Shown: positions 1-6,549 of the stretch, in pieces | How positions within the stretch are numbered: position 1 is the first letter of the stretch | How the letters are laid out: the number at the start of each line of letters is the position of its first letter | Source: Saprospiraceae bacterium | Lineage (GTDB): Bacteria; Bacteroidota; Bacteroidia; Chitinophagales; Saprospiraceae | Direction of reading: 5' to 3' | Length of the DNA: 42,187 nt | NCBI GenBank assembly: GCA_020846655.1 | Contig: JADLDL010000328.1 | Location: forward strand, 1 to 42,187 | Notes under the pieces: generated by a model | Database searches by the model: none | What the model was told of the DNA's origin: nothing | Seen by the model: the letters and a program-made list of their open reading frames with translations, nothing else | Translations under genes and position numbers: made by a program

Positions 1-416
1 CCCCAGCAGGCGTCGGGGTAGTAGTTGATAAAACCTTTGTTGCAGCGCGGGCAATTTTGCAGGTACACTTCTTCTTCTTCCACCCAGGCGGCATCGACGC
101 GGCCGCCGAGGGGCGGGTGGACTTTGCGCACCCGGACTTTCAGGGCCATCATTTGCGGAAACTGGTTTTTCATGCGCTGGATGATGTGGTGGAGCACCGT
201 CTCGATCAGGTTGCGCGGCGTTTCCATTTCCATCCGGCAAATCTGAAACACCGTTTCGTAGTTGAGGGTGGTTTCCACTTTGTCGGTTTTGGCGGCAGCA
301 CCGATGGCTGTCTGGACAAAGACATCCACCGTATACTCCGTGCCGATGCGTTTTTCTGCATCGTATACGCCGTGGTAGGCGAAAAATTTCATTCCTTCAA
401 GGGCAATGACAGCCAT
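1..416 (-). CDS. folB: Dihydroneopterin aldolase (partial, 3' end off the window) with C-terminal cysteine extension
   Basis: Cleaves 7,8-dihydroneopterin to 6-hydroxymethyl-dihydropterin and glycolaldehyde in cytosolic folate synthesis. Reading the minus strand from the ATG at 416 gives MAVIALEGMKFFAYHGVYDA, then EKRIGTEYTVDV, TLNYETVF, NLIET and KVRVRKVHPPL, the usual FolB landmarks (AxHG, the NYE tyrosine, LIE, and the Kx(K)P strand). The normal enzyme ends near residue 118. Here the frame continues through VYLQNCPRCNKGFINYY to a further cysteine and tryptophan (DACWG) at the window edge, so a small CxxC zinc-binding tail is likely. It is probably the last visible gene of an operon with the lipoprotein (35-nt gap) and the MATE exporter upstream. 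The fold assignment is confident; the role of the tail is unknown. Confidence 0.88.
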   Translation of the reverse strand, partial: MAVIALEGMKFFAYHGVYDAEKRIGTEYTVDVFVQTAIGAAAKTDKVETTLNYETVFQICRMEMETPRNLIETVLHHIIQRMKNQFPQMMALKVRVRKVHPPLGGRVDAAWVEEEEVYLQNCPRCNKGFINYYPDACW

Positions 417-451
417 GGTGCGCGGTGTGGTGGTAGGTAAGCAAAAGCAGG

Positions 452-832
452 TTATTCACCCAGAAGTTCGCGGAGTTGGTCCTGATGGCCGGCGAGGGCG
501 GGGCATTTTTGTTGCAACACCTGGTCCACGGCCTCCAGTTCTTCCGGCTTCAAATGGCCGTACTGCGCGACTACGGTGGCGGAGCATTCCCGGGCTTTGG
601 TGTATTCTAATTCCATTTTTCGAAAATACTCGATCAGGTCGGCTTTTTTCGTCGTGTCGGCGGCCAGGCTGGCTACTTTTTGGTTGAGATCAGCCAGTTT
701 GGCGGCACATTCGCAGTAGGCGCCGGCGATTTTAGCGCTCCGGCTTTCGGTGGGCGCCTGGGGTTCGCAGTTGCTCAGCCCCAAGCCGCATACCAAGGCC
801 ACCAACAATAGTGTAACAGGTCGGAATTGCAT
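452..832 (-). CDS. Small putative lipoprotein
   Basis: A 126-residue protein of unknown function. It begins MQFRPVTLLLVALVCGLGLSNC, a hydrophobic signal segment ending in a cysteine at residue 22. The lipobox (LSNC) is imperfect because asparagine at -1 is unusual, so lipidation is probable rather than certain. The mature part is helical and charged, with three more cysteines (two in AYCECAAKL, others in ARECSA and QKCPAL) and no recognisable catalytic motif. It sits 21 nt downstream of the MATE gene and 35 nt upstream of folB on the same strand, so the three are probably co-transcribed. Codon use resembles its neighbours, supporting a real gene. Confidence 0.72.
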   Translation of the reverse strand: MQFRPVTLLLVALVCGLGLSNCEPQAPTESRSAKIAGAYCECAAKLADLNQKVASLAADTTKKADLIEYFRKMELEYTKARECSATVVAQYGHLKPEELEAVDQVLQQKCPALAGHQDQLRELLGE

Positions 833-853
833 GGGGTAAAGGTAAAAAATTAC

Positions 854-2269
854 TTACACCTGCACTTTTTTCCATTTTCCTAGTCGAAATACCCACATGG
901 CTGAAATAGCCAGTACCGATTCGGCGATCACAATGCTGTAGTACACGCCGGCCTGGCCCCAGTGCAGGTGCAAGGCCAGCCACCAGGCCAGGGGCATTTC
1001 GAGCAGCCAGAAGCAACAGAAATTGAGCAGGGTAGGGGTGCGGGTATCGCCTGCGCCGTTGATGGCCTGCGACAAAATCATGCCATAGCCGTAAAACACA
1101 TAACCAGCGGCCAGGATGCGCAAGGCCATGGAACCGGCTTCCACCGCCACGGGTTCGGAGGTGAACAACTGGATAAAAAAGGGCGCGCCCAGCACAGACA
1201 CCAAGCCTACGCAACCCATGAAAATCATGTTGAAAAACCCCGCGCGCCAGGCCGATTGTTCAGCCCGTTCGGGGTGGCCGGCGCCCAGGTTTTGGCCCAC
1301 GAGGGTGGCAGCAGCATTCGCCATGCCCCAGGAGGGCAGGATCGTGAAAATAATGATCCGGATAGCAATAGTATAGCCGGCGGTTACCTCTTTGCTGATC
1401 TGGCCCAGCAGGTAAATCATAAAAATCCAACTGGCGGAAGCGATCAGGTACTGGCCGGTACTGCCAGAGGCGATCTTCAGCAGGCGAAGGATAATTTCCC
1501 AGCGGGGGCGCATGAATCGCAGGTGCAGGCGGATGATCCGGCCCACCCGGAATAATTGCCACAACTGGTACACCACCCCTACCGAACGCCCAATGGTGGT
1601 GGCCACGGCGGCGCCCAACACGCCCATTTCCGGGAAGGGGCCGATGCCGAAAATCAACAAGGGGTCGAGGGTCAGGTTGACAATGTTGGCGATCCACAAG
1701 GCGCGCATGGCCGTTGCTGCATCGCCTGCGCCCCGGAAAATGCCGTTGAGCATCCAAAGCAACAGGATCGGTAGGTTGGCCGTCAGCAGGAGCCGGGTAA
1801 AATGTTGTCCCGTTTCTGCCACGCTGGGGTCCTTGGCCATCAACAGCAAGATTTCTTTGGCATACAGAAAACCCGGCACCGCAATCAGCGCCGACAGTAC
1901 CAGTGCGATCAGGATAATTTGTGCGCCAGCTACCGATGCGGCCCGGCGGTTGCCTTCGCCCACCCGACGCGAGACAACTGCCGTAGCCGCCGCACTCAGT
2001 CCAATGGCAACAGAATAGATCCGGGTGAGTACCGATTCGGTGAGCCCGACCGTGGCTACGGCGTCGGTGCTGATTTTGGCCACAAAAAAGGCGTCGACCA
2101 CGGCAAAAAGCGACTCCATCGCCATTTCCAGAATCATCGGCACGGAAAGCAGCACGATAGCCCGGTCGATACTGCCGGTCGTAAACTCCTGCTCCTCTCC
2201 ATTGACGGCTTGTCGCAACACGCGCCGCCAGCGTTGCCAGCGGCTTTCTGTTTTATGTTCTACTAGCAT
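854..2269 (-). CDS. MATE family efflux transporter
   Basis: Inner-membrane multidrug/toxin exporter of the MATE family, expected to use a Na+ or H+ gradient. About 470 residues with twelve hydrophobic segments, in two related halves, each opening with a MATE-type N-lobe or C-lobe helix: AIVLLSVPMILEMAMESLFAV with VVDAFFVAKI near the start, and the second half around STGQYLIASASWIFMIY. LTESVLTRIYSVAIGLSAAAT and GAGDAATAMRALWIANIVN are also typical. Start: an in-frame ATG lies 33 nt upstream at 2302 (MTGGRPAFRLF...), but MLVEHKTESRWQRW is chosen because it gives a normal cytosolic N-terminus. First gene of a probable operon with the lipoprotein and folB. The substrate cannot be read from sequence. 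Confidence 0.9.
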   Translation of the reverse strand: MLVEHKTESRWQRWRRVLRQAVNGEEQEFTTGSIDRAIVLLSVPMILEMAMESLFAVVDAFFVAKISTDAVATVGLTESVLTRIYSVAIGLSAAATAVVSRRVGEGNRRAASVAGAQIILIALVLSALIAVPGFLYAKEILLLMAKDPSVAETGQHFTRLLLTANLPILLLWMLNGIFRGAGDAATAMRALWIANIVNLTLDPLLIFGIGPFPEMGVLGAAVATTIGRSVGVVYQLWQLFRVGRIIRLHLRFMRPRWEIILRLLKIASGSTGQYLIASASWIFMIYLLGQISKEVTAGYTIAIRIIIFTILPSWGMANAAATLVGQNLGAGHPERAEQSAWRAGFFNMIFMGCVGLVSVLGAPFFIQLFTSEPVAVEAGSMALRILAAGYVFYGYGMILSQAINGAGDTRTPTLLNFCCFWLLEMPLAWWLALHLHWGQAGVYYSIVIAESVLAISAMWVFRLGKWKKVQV

Positions 2270-2330
2270 AAATAGCCTAAACGCCGGCCGGCCACCTGTC
2301 ATGTGCCGGAAAGCGGTTTTTCGTATTTGG

Positions 2331-2338
2331 TAAAATTA
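2331..2338 (-). promoter_or_regulatory. Possible -7 box for the MATE operon
   Basis: The minus strand reads TAATTTTA, one base from the Bacteroidota -7 consensus TAnnTTTG, 28 nt before the upstream candidate start at 2302 and about 60 nt before 2269. No clear -33 TTTG is present. Weak call. Confidence 0.3.
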
Positions 2339-2490
2339 GCGGTTGACAGAACGGTTGGCTCAGCAAGGGGGGCACAAAACACGAGAAAGACGCCCGTCGC
2401 GCGAAATAAGTTGCACAAATATTTGGCAAAACAAGACTCAAACCCCCTGCCCCAGAATAAAGTTCCGCACCCCATCCAACTTCCTCGCCG

Positions 2491-2498
2491 TAACTTTG
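2491..2498 (+). promoter_or_regulatory. Bacteroidota -7 box for mqnC
   Basis: TAACTTTG matches the Bacteroidota -7 consensus TAnnTTTG exactly. Transcription would start near 2505, giving an untranslated leader of about 154 nt that contains the G-free repeat tract before the mqnC start. A -33 TTTG is not obvious. The bases between the MATE start and this box (2303-2490) hold nothing else that is recognisable. Confidence 0.5.
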
Positions 2499-2559
2499 TT
2501 TCTTCATCAAAATACAAAAAATGCCCTCCTAACCGTCTAATCCCTATCCAACCTTCTAG

Positions 2560-2658
2560 CCTCCTCTATCCCTATCCAACCTTCCAACCTTCCAACCTTC
2601 TAACCTTCTAACCTCTTCCAACCTTCTAACCTTCTAACCCCCTCCAACCCTCTAACCC
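2560..2658 (+). repeat. G-free CCAACCTTCTAA-type repeat leader
   Basis: About 100 nt without a single G on the plus strand, made of irregular units of CCAACCTT and CTAACCTT, ending with AACCC directly before the mqnC ATG. The complementary strand is a run of GGTTAGAAGG and GGTTGGAAGG units, which has repeated GG pairs and so some quadruplex potential. It lies in the predicted 5' untranslated region. It is not coding: the frames are low-complexity and carry no conserved residues. Confidence 0.85.
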
Positions 2659-3810
2659 ATGTCGGTTATGCATATTGCTGATCTCCTGCACCGCGCCCTT
2701 CAACTGGAGTGGCTAACGCCCGAAGAAGGCGTGTTTTTATTGGAAAATGCTTCCACTGCCGAATTGATGTACGTCGGCAACCGGCTGCGCCAACACCATG
2801 TGCCCGGCAATGTGGTCACCTGGATTATCGACCGCAATTCCAACACCACCAATGTCTGCATCGCCAATTGCAAGTTTTGCAATTTCTACCGCCGGCCAGG
2901 GCATGCAGAGGCCTACACGACCTCCATTGAGGAATACCGGCAAAAAATAGAAGAAACCTTTCGCCTTGGCGGCGAGCAACTGCTGCTCCAGGGCGGACAC
3001 CACCCCGACCTGGGACTGGCGTTTTACACCGATCTCTTTCGACAACTCAAAGGCCTGTACCCCAACCTGAAATTGCACGCCCTCGGCCCGCCGGAAGTGG
3101 CGCACATCAGCAAACTGGAGGGCATGAGCCACTACGAGGTGCTTAAGGCCCTGCACGAGTCGGGGCTCGATTCGCTACCCGGCGCCGGCGCCGAAATCCT
3201 CAGCGACCGCGTGCGCCGGCTGATTTCCAAAGGCAAATGCGGCGGCGAAGAGTGGCTCGACGTGATGCGCGCCGCCCACCAACTACGGCTCACCACCTCA
3301 GCCACCATGATGTTCGGCCACATCGAAACCAACCTGGAGCGCATGGAACATTTCGCAGCCCTGCGGCAGGTGCAGTCTGAAAAACCCGCCGACGCCAAGG
3401 GCTTCCTGGCTTTCATCCCCTGGCCCTTCCAGGACGAAGATACCATCCTCAAAAAACTCAAGCGCGCCCGCAACGCCGTCACAGGCGACGAATACGTGCG
3501 CATGATCGCCCTCAGCCGCATCATGCTGCCCAATGTGGTGAACATCCAGGCTTCCTGGCTGACCGTCGGCAAACAAGTGGCCCAGGTGTGCCTGCACGCC
3601 GGCGCCAATGATTTTGGCAGTATCATGATCGAAGAAAACGTGGTGTCGGCCGCTGGCGCGCGCTTCCGGTTTACCGCCGACGGCATCCAGCGGGCCATCC
3701 GAGAAGGCGGTTTCGAACCCCGACTCCGCAACCAACAATACGAGTTCCGCGCAGTACCCGCAGGCATCCTCCAACAGGAACTGGATCACTCGTCCATGCT
3801 CGTCGACTAA
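2659..3810 (+). CDS. mqnC: Cyclic dehypoxanthinyl futalosine synthase (radical SAM)
   Basis: Radical SAM enzyme that cyclises dehypoxanthine futalosine in the futalosine route to menaquinone, acting in the cytosol. 383 residues, the normal length. The [4Fe-4S] cluster motif CxxxCxxC is C67, C71 and C74 in NVCIANCKFCNFYRRPGH. It is followed by the glycine-rich LLLQGGHHPDL strand, GLDSLPGAGAEIL and FIPWPFQ, all characteristic of MqnC rather than of the related MqnE. The start MSVMHIADLL is chosen because it directly follows the G-free leader; a second ATG three codons later is equally possible. No other mqn gene is nearby. A REP-like hairpin begins one base after the stop codon. The closest alternative, MqnE, fits less well. 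Confidence 0.93.
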   Translation: MSVMHIADLLHRALQLEWLTPEEGVFLLENASTAELMYVGNRLRQHHVPGNVVTWIIDRNSNTTNVCIANCKFCNFYRRPGHAEAYTTSIEEYRQKIEETFRLGGEQLLLQGGHHPDLGLAFYTDLFRQLKGLYPNLKLHALGPPEVAHISKLEGMSHYEVLKALHESGLDSLPGAGAEILSDRVRRLISKGKCGGEEWLDVMRAAHQLRLTTSATMMFGHIETNLERMEHFAALRQVQSEKPADAKGFLAFIPWPFQDEDTILKKLKRARNAVTGDEYVRMIALSRIMLPNVVNIQASWLTVGKQVAQVCLHAGANDFGSIMIEENVVSAAGARFRFTADGIQRAIREGGFEPRLRNQQYEFRAVPAGILQQELDHSSMLVD

Positions 3811-3811
3811 T

Positions 3812-3914
3812 GTAGGGCGAATTTTCAATTCGCCCATTCGCGCTCGGCATTCTCCTGCGGGCGTCGTGTTTCTCTTTGCCGAGCGCGAGCAGGCGAATTG
3901 AAAATTCGCCCTAC
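3812..3914. repeat. REP/BIME-like paired palindromic element
   Basis: Perfect 23-bp inverted arms at 3812-3834 and 3892-3914, each reading (outward to inward) GTAG followed by a hairpin of GGCGAATT, loop TTC and AATTCGCC. Inside lies a second 11-bp inverted repeat (CGCGCTCGGCA at 3839-3849, its complement at 3877-3887). Two hairpins with GTAG feet in opposite orientation around a linker is the organisation of bacterial REP doublets (BIMEs). It starts one base after the mqnC stop. A third hairpin of the same family is downstream of ahcY. Confidence 0.75.
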
Positions 3915-3926
3915 AATTGTTAAACG

Positions 3927-4030
3927 CTACCACGCCCGTGGTAGGCGCTCTTTCCTATTCCAAACTCCGTCGTCTAGCCGACGTTTTCGACCCGGACGGG
4001 TACTGCGCTTTTGTCCGCTGGAGCGCCTAC
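3927..4030. repeat. Second GTAG-footed inverted-repeat element
   Basis: Perfect 10-bp inverted arms GTAGGCGCTC at 3941-3950 and GAGCGCCTAC at 4021-4030. The left arm overlaps a palindrome, CTACCACG-CC-CGTGGTAG, at 3927-3944. Between the arms are further short hairpins (CGTCG/CGACG around 3969-3984 and CCCG/CGGG around 3991-4000). The GTAG foot is shared with the preceding element but the stem sequence differs, so this may be a second REP family. It ends 23 nt before the next start codon. Confidence 0.6.
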
Positions 4031-4053
4031 ATTCGTAAAAAAATATCCCACTT

Positions 4054-6429
4054 ATGCGATCCATTATCCTACTTACCGTCTTTCTGCTCGCCGGCCTCGG
4101 TTCTGTGGCCGCGCAGGGCGCCTACTACAAGGTCAAATTCCCGGACGACCAAACGGTTATCGGCTGCTATGCCTACCCCGACACCATTTACCCCGACATC
4201 GAAAAATACGGCAACTGCTCGTTCAATGTCGGCGTATCGGTCAAAGACCAGGTGTTCAACCTCAACGCCTGGGGCGGCTGCAAAAAAATCCTGCGCACCT
4301 GGACGCTCATCTACTGGTGTACCTACGACCCCAACGAGCCCTGGCCGGTGTACATCCAAAACCCGCCCGATACCGATGTGGGCGCCACGGTATTCGGCGT
4401 GCCCTCCAACCGCGGGCACATCAGCTACACCCAGGTCATCAAAGTGCTCGACCTCGACCCACCGGTATTCATCAATTGCCCCACCGACCCCGTGGTGTTT
4501 TGTGACTACACCGGCAACGACGCCACCCAGTACAACGACGGCCATACCGACAAATGCGAGGGCCCCGTCAGCCTGGGCGTAAAAGTGACCGACCTCTGCT
4601 CCGAAGACGACATCAAACTGAGCTACCGCCTGTTCCTCGACATGGACGGCAATGGCTCCATGGAAACCTACCTCAGCAGCAGCAGCCCGAATGCCTGGCC
4701 CATCGATCAAATGTCGCTCAGCGGCGATACGCTGATGGCCAACATTCATTTCCCAACCGGCCACGGCCTGCCCTATGGTACCCACAAAATCGAGTGGATC
4801 GCCAACGACAACTGCGGCAACGAATCGTTGTGCAAATACACCTTCACCGTCAAAGACTGCAAAGCGCCCACCGTGGTGTGCATCAACGGACTGAGCATCA
4901 ACATCATGCAAACCGGCATGATCACCCTCTGGGACACGGATTTTATCCAGTACTACTTTGACAACTGCACGCCCAACAACCAAATCAAAATCGGTATCCG
5001 CAAATCGGGTACGGGCACAGGCTTCCCAACCGATAGCCATTCGGTCACCTTCGATTGCACCGAACTGGGCAGCCAACTCGTAGAACTTTGGGCCGTGGAT
5101 GCCTATGGCAACGCCGACTACTGCGAAACCTACGTGATCGTGCAGGACAACATGGGTGCCTGTCCGCCCTCCAACAAATTCAAAGGCAAGGTGCTGACCG
5201 ACAACGGCGACCCCGTGGCCAATGTGCAGGTGGATTTGAAAAAAGGCGTGGCTACCAAAATTTCGGGCACGACGGATGCCAACGGTCAGTTTGAAATCGG
5301 CAGCGTCGCTTCCGGGTGCAACTACAAACTGGTGCCCAGCCTCGATGCGCCGGCCAAACTGGGCGTCAATACCCTCGACGCCCTGCTCTTGTCGGGCCAA
5401 CTCGACGGCGTGTTGCCGATGAAATCGCCCTTCAAATTCCTGGCCGCCGACGTGGACAAGTCCGGCAGCCTCACCAACGCCGACCTGCAAAGCATCATCA
5501 ACGTCTTGTTGGGGCAACAAACAGCATTCCCGGGCGTGCCGGGCTGGCAGTTTGTGCCGACCAGCCACGTCTTTGCCGACCCGAACGCCCCTTGGGCGAC
5601 GTCGGTGCCCAACGCCCTGACGTTCTGTTTGACGGGGGCTATGCCTTCGCCCCTGGCGGATTTTGTGGGTTACAAAACCGGCGACCTCAACGGGTCCGGC
5701 GCCACCTCCCAACTCAAGGCTGCTTCGGACGACCGTAAGGCGACGCCCAAAGCAATTTTCCGCACGGCCGACCGCCGCTTTGAAGCCGGCAACGAAGTGC
5801 GTGTCGACATCATTTCCCCCGACTTGTCGGCCTTTGCGGCCTTCCAGTTTACACTCGACTTCGACCCGACGGTGTTGTCGCTGACCCAGGTGGACCCCGA
5901 TTTGGTGCCCGCCGAATACCTGGCCACACCCGCCAGCGGCCACCTGACCGCCAGTTGGCACACGTCGGCCATGCTCGACCCCACGGTCAAAGGCAAAAAC
6001 CTCAAGTTGCGGACCTTTACTCTCGTGTTCCAGGCCTTGAAAACCGGCTCGATCAGTGAAGTGCTGCACATGAGTTCAGCGATCACCGAGGCAGAGGCCT
6101 ACACCCGTAACCTGGAAACCATAGCGGCAACCCTCGAATTTGAACTGAAACCGCATACCCTGGATCTTGGCCCGGCCCTTATGCCGGTACAACCCAACCC
6201 CGTGCAGGAAAACCGCTTTGCGGTCAACTACTACCTGCCTGAAGCCGGCACGACCCGCTTGCTGGTAACCGATGCGACGGGCCAGGTGCTGGAATCTATC
6301 CAGTCGAACCAGGACCGCGGCTACCACACTACCGAAGTGGAATTGAAAGGCGCCGTTCAGCCAGGCGTGTTGTTCATTCGCCTTGATGCACCCGGCGGCA
6401 GCGATGTGCAGCGGGTAATGAAACTATGA
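4054..6429 (+). CDS. T9SS-sorted secreted protein with dockerin-like and cohesin-like modules
   Basis: 791-residue exported protein of unknown function. Signal peptide about residues 1-20 (MRSIILLTVFLLAGLGSVAAQ). Residues 21-370 are a cysteine-containing beta-rich region (VFINCPTDPVVFCDYTGND, NDNCGNESLCKYTF) resembling HYR-type repeats. About 373-430 is a carboxypeptidase-regulatory-like beta-sandwich (KGKVLTDNGDPVANVQVDL). About 462-548 is the Bacteroidota dockerin-like module, with two calcium-loop-like segments DVDKSGSLTNADLQ and GDLNGSG flanking a WQFVPTSHVFADPNAPW stretch. About 573-690 looks like a cohesin-type sandwich (FQFTLDFDPTVLSL). About 702-791 is a type A T9SS sorting domain (PVQPNPVQENRF ... 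RVMKL). It is likely to be exported across the outer membrane and anchored or released. It is flanked by repeats on the left and a terminator on the right, so probably monocistronic. Confidence 0.85.
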   Translation: MRSIILLTVFLLAGLGSVAAQGAYYKVKFPDDQTVIGCYAYPDTIYPDIEKYGNCSFNVGVSVKDQVFNLNAWGGCKKILRTWTLIYWCTYDPNEPWPVYIQNPPDTDVGATVFGVPSNRGHISYTQVIKVLDLDPPVFINCPTDPVVFCDYTGNDATQYNDGHTDKCEGPVSLGVKVTDLCSEDDIKLSYRLFLDMDGNGSMETYLSSSSPNAWPIDQMSLSGDTLMANIHFPTGHGLPYGTHKIEWIANDNCGNESLCKYTFTVKDCKAPTVVCINGLSINIMQTGMITLWDTDFIQYYFDNCTPNNQIKIGIRKSGTGTGFPTDSHSVTFDCTELGSQLVELWAVDAYGNADYCETYVIVQDNMGACPPSNKFKGKVLTDNGDPVANVQVDLKKGVATKISGTTDANGQFEIGSVASGCNYKLVPSLDAPAKLGVNTLDALLLSGQLDGVLPMKSPFKFLAADVDKSGSLTNADLQSIINVLLGQQTAFPGVPGWQFVPTSHVFADPNAPWATSVPNALTFCLTGAMPSPLADFVGYKTGDLNGSGATSQLKAASDDRKATPKAIFRTADRRFEAGNEVRVDIISPDLSAFAAFQFTLDFDPTVLSLTQVDPDLVPAEYLATPASGHLTASWHTSAMLDPTVKGKNLKLRTFTLVFQALKTGSISEVLHMSSAITEAEAYTRNLETIAATLEFELKPHTLDLGPALMPVQPNPVQENRFAVNYYLPEAGTTRLLVTDATGQVLESIQSNQDRGYHTTEVELKGAVQPGVLFIRLDAPGGSDVQRVMKL

Positions 6430-6469
6430 TATTCAATTTTAACCCGGGCGGTTAAGCCCGCGTTACTTG

Positions 6470-6510
6470 ACGGATTCGGGGTGCTGATGCGCCTCGAATC
6501 CGTTTTTTTT
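6470..6510 (+). terminator. Rho-independent terminator
   Basis: Stem ACGGATTCG at 6470-6478 pairs perfectly with CGAATCCGT at 6494-6502, followed by a run of at least eight T residues. It ends transcription of the dockerin-like protein gene and is immediately followed by a promoter box for the regulator gene. Confidence 0.85.
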
Positions 6511-6513
6511 TGC

Positions 6514-6521
6514 TAATTTTG
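6514..6521 (+). promoter_or_regulatory. Bacteroidota -7 box for the hybrid regulator gene
   Basis: TAATTTTG matches TAnnTTTG exactly, three bases after the terminator T-run. The predicted start of transcription is near 6528, about 22 nt before the ATG at 6550. The -33 position falls inside the terminator stem and has no TTTG. Confidence 0.5.
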
Positions 6522-6549
6522 ATCTAATTATCCGTGCGCAATACGCGAT

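Noticed and set aside
4069-6069. A 666-residue open frame antisense to the dockerin-like T9SS gene
   Set aside because: No signal peptide, domain or plausible start context; composition (GVDGVEV/HRR-type) is typical of shadow frames in this GC-rich DNA.
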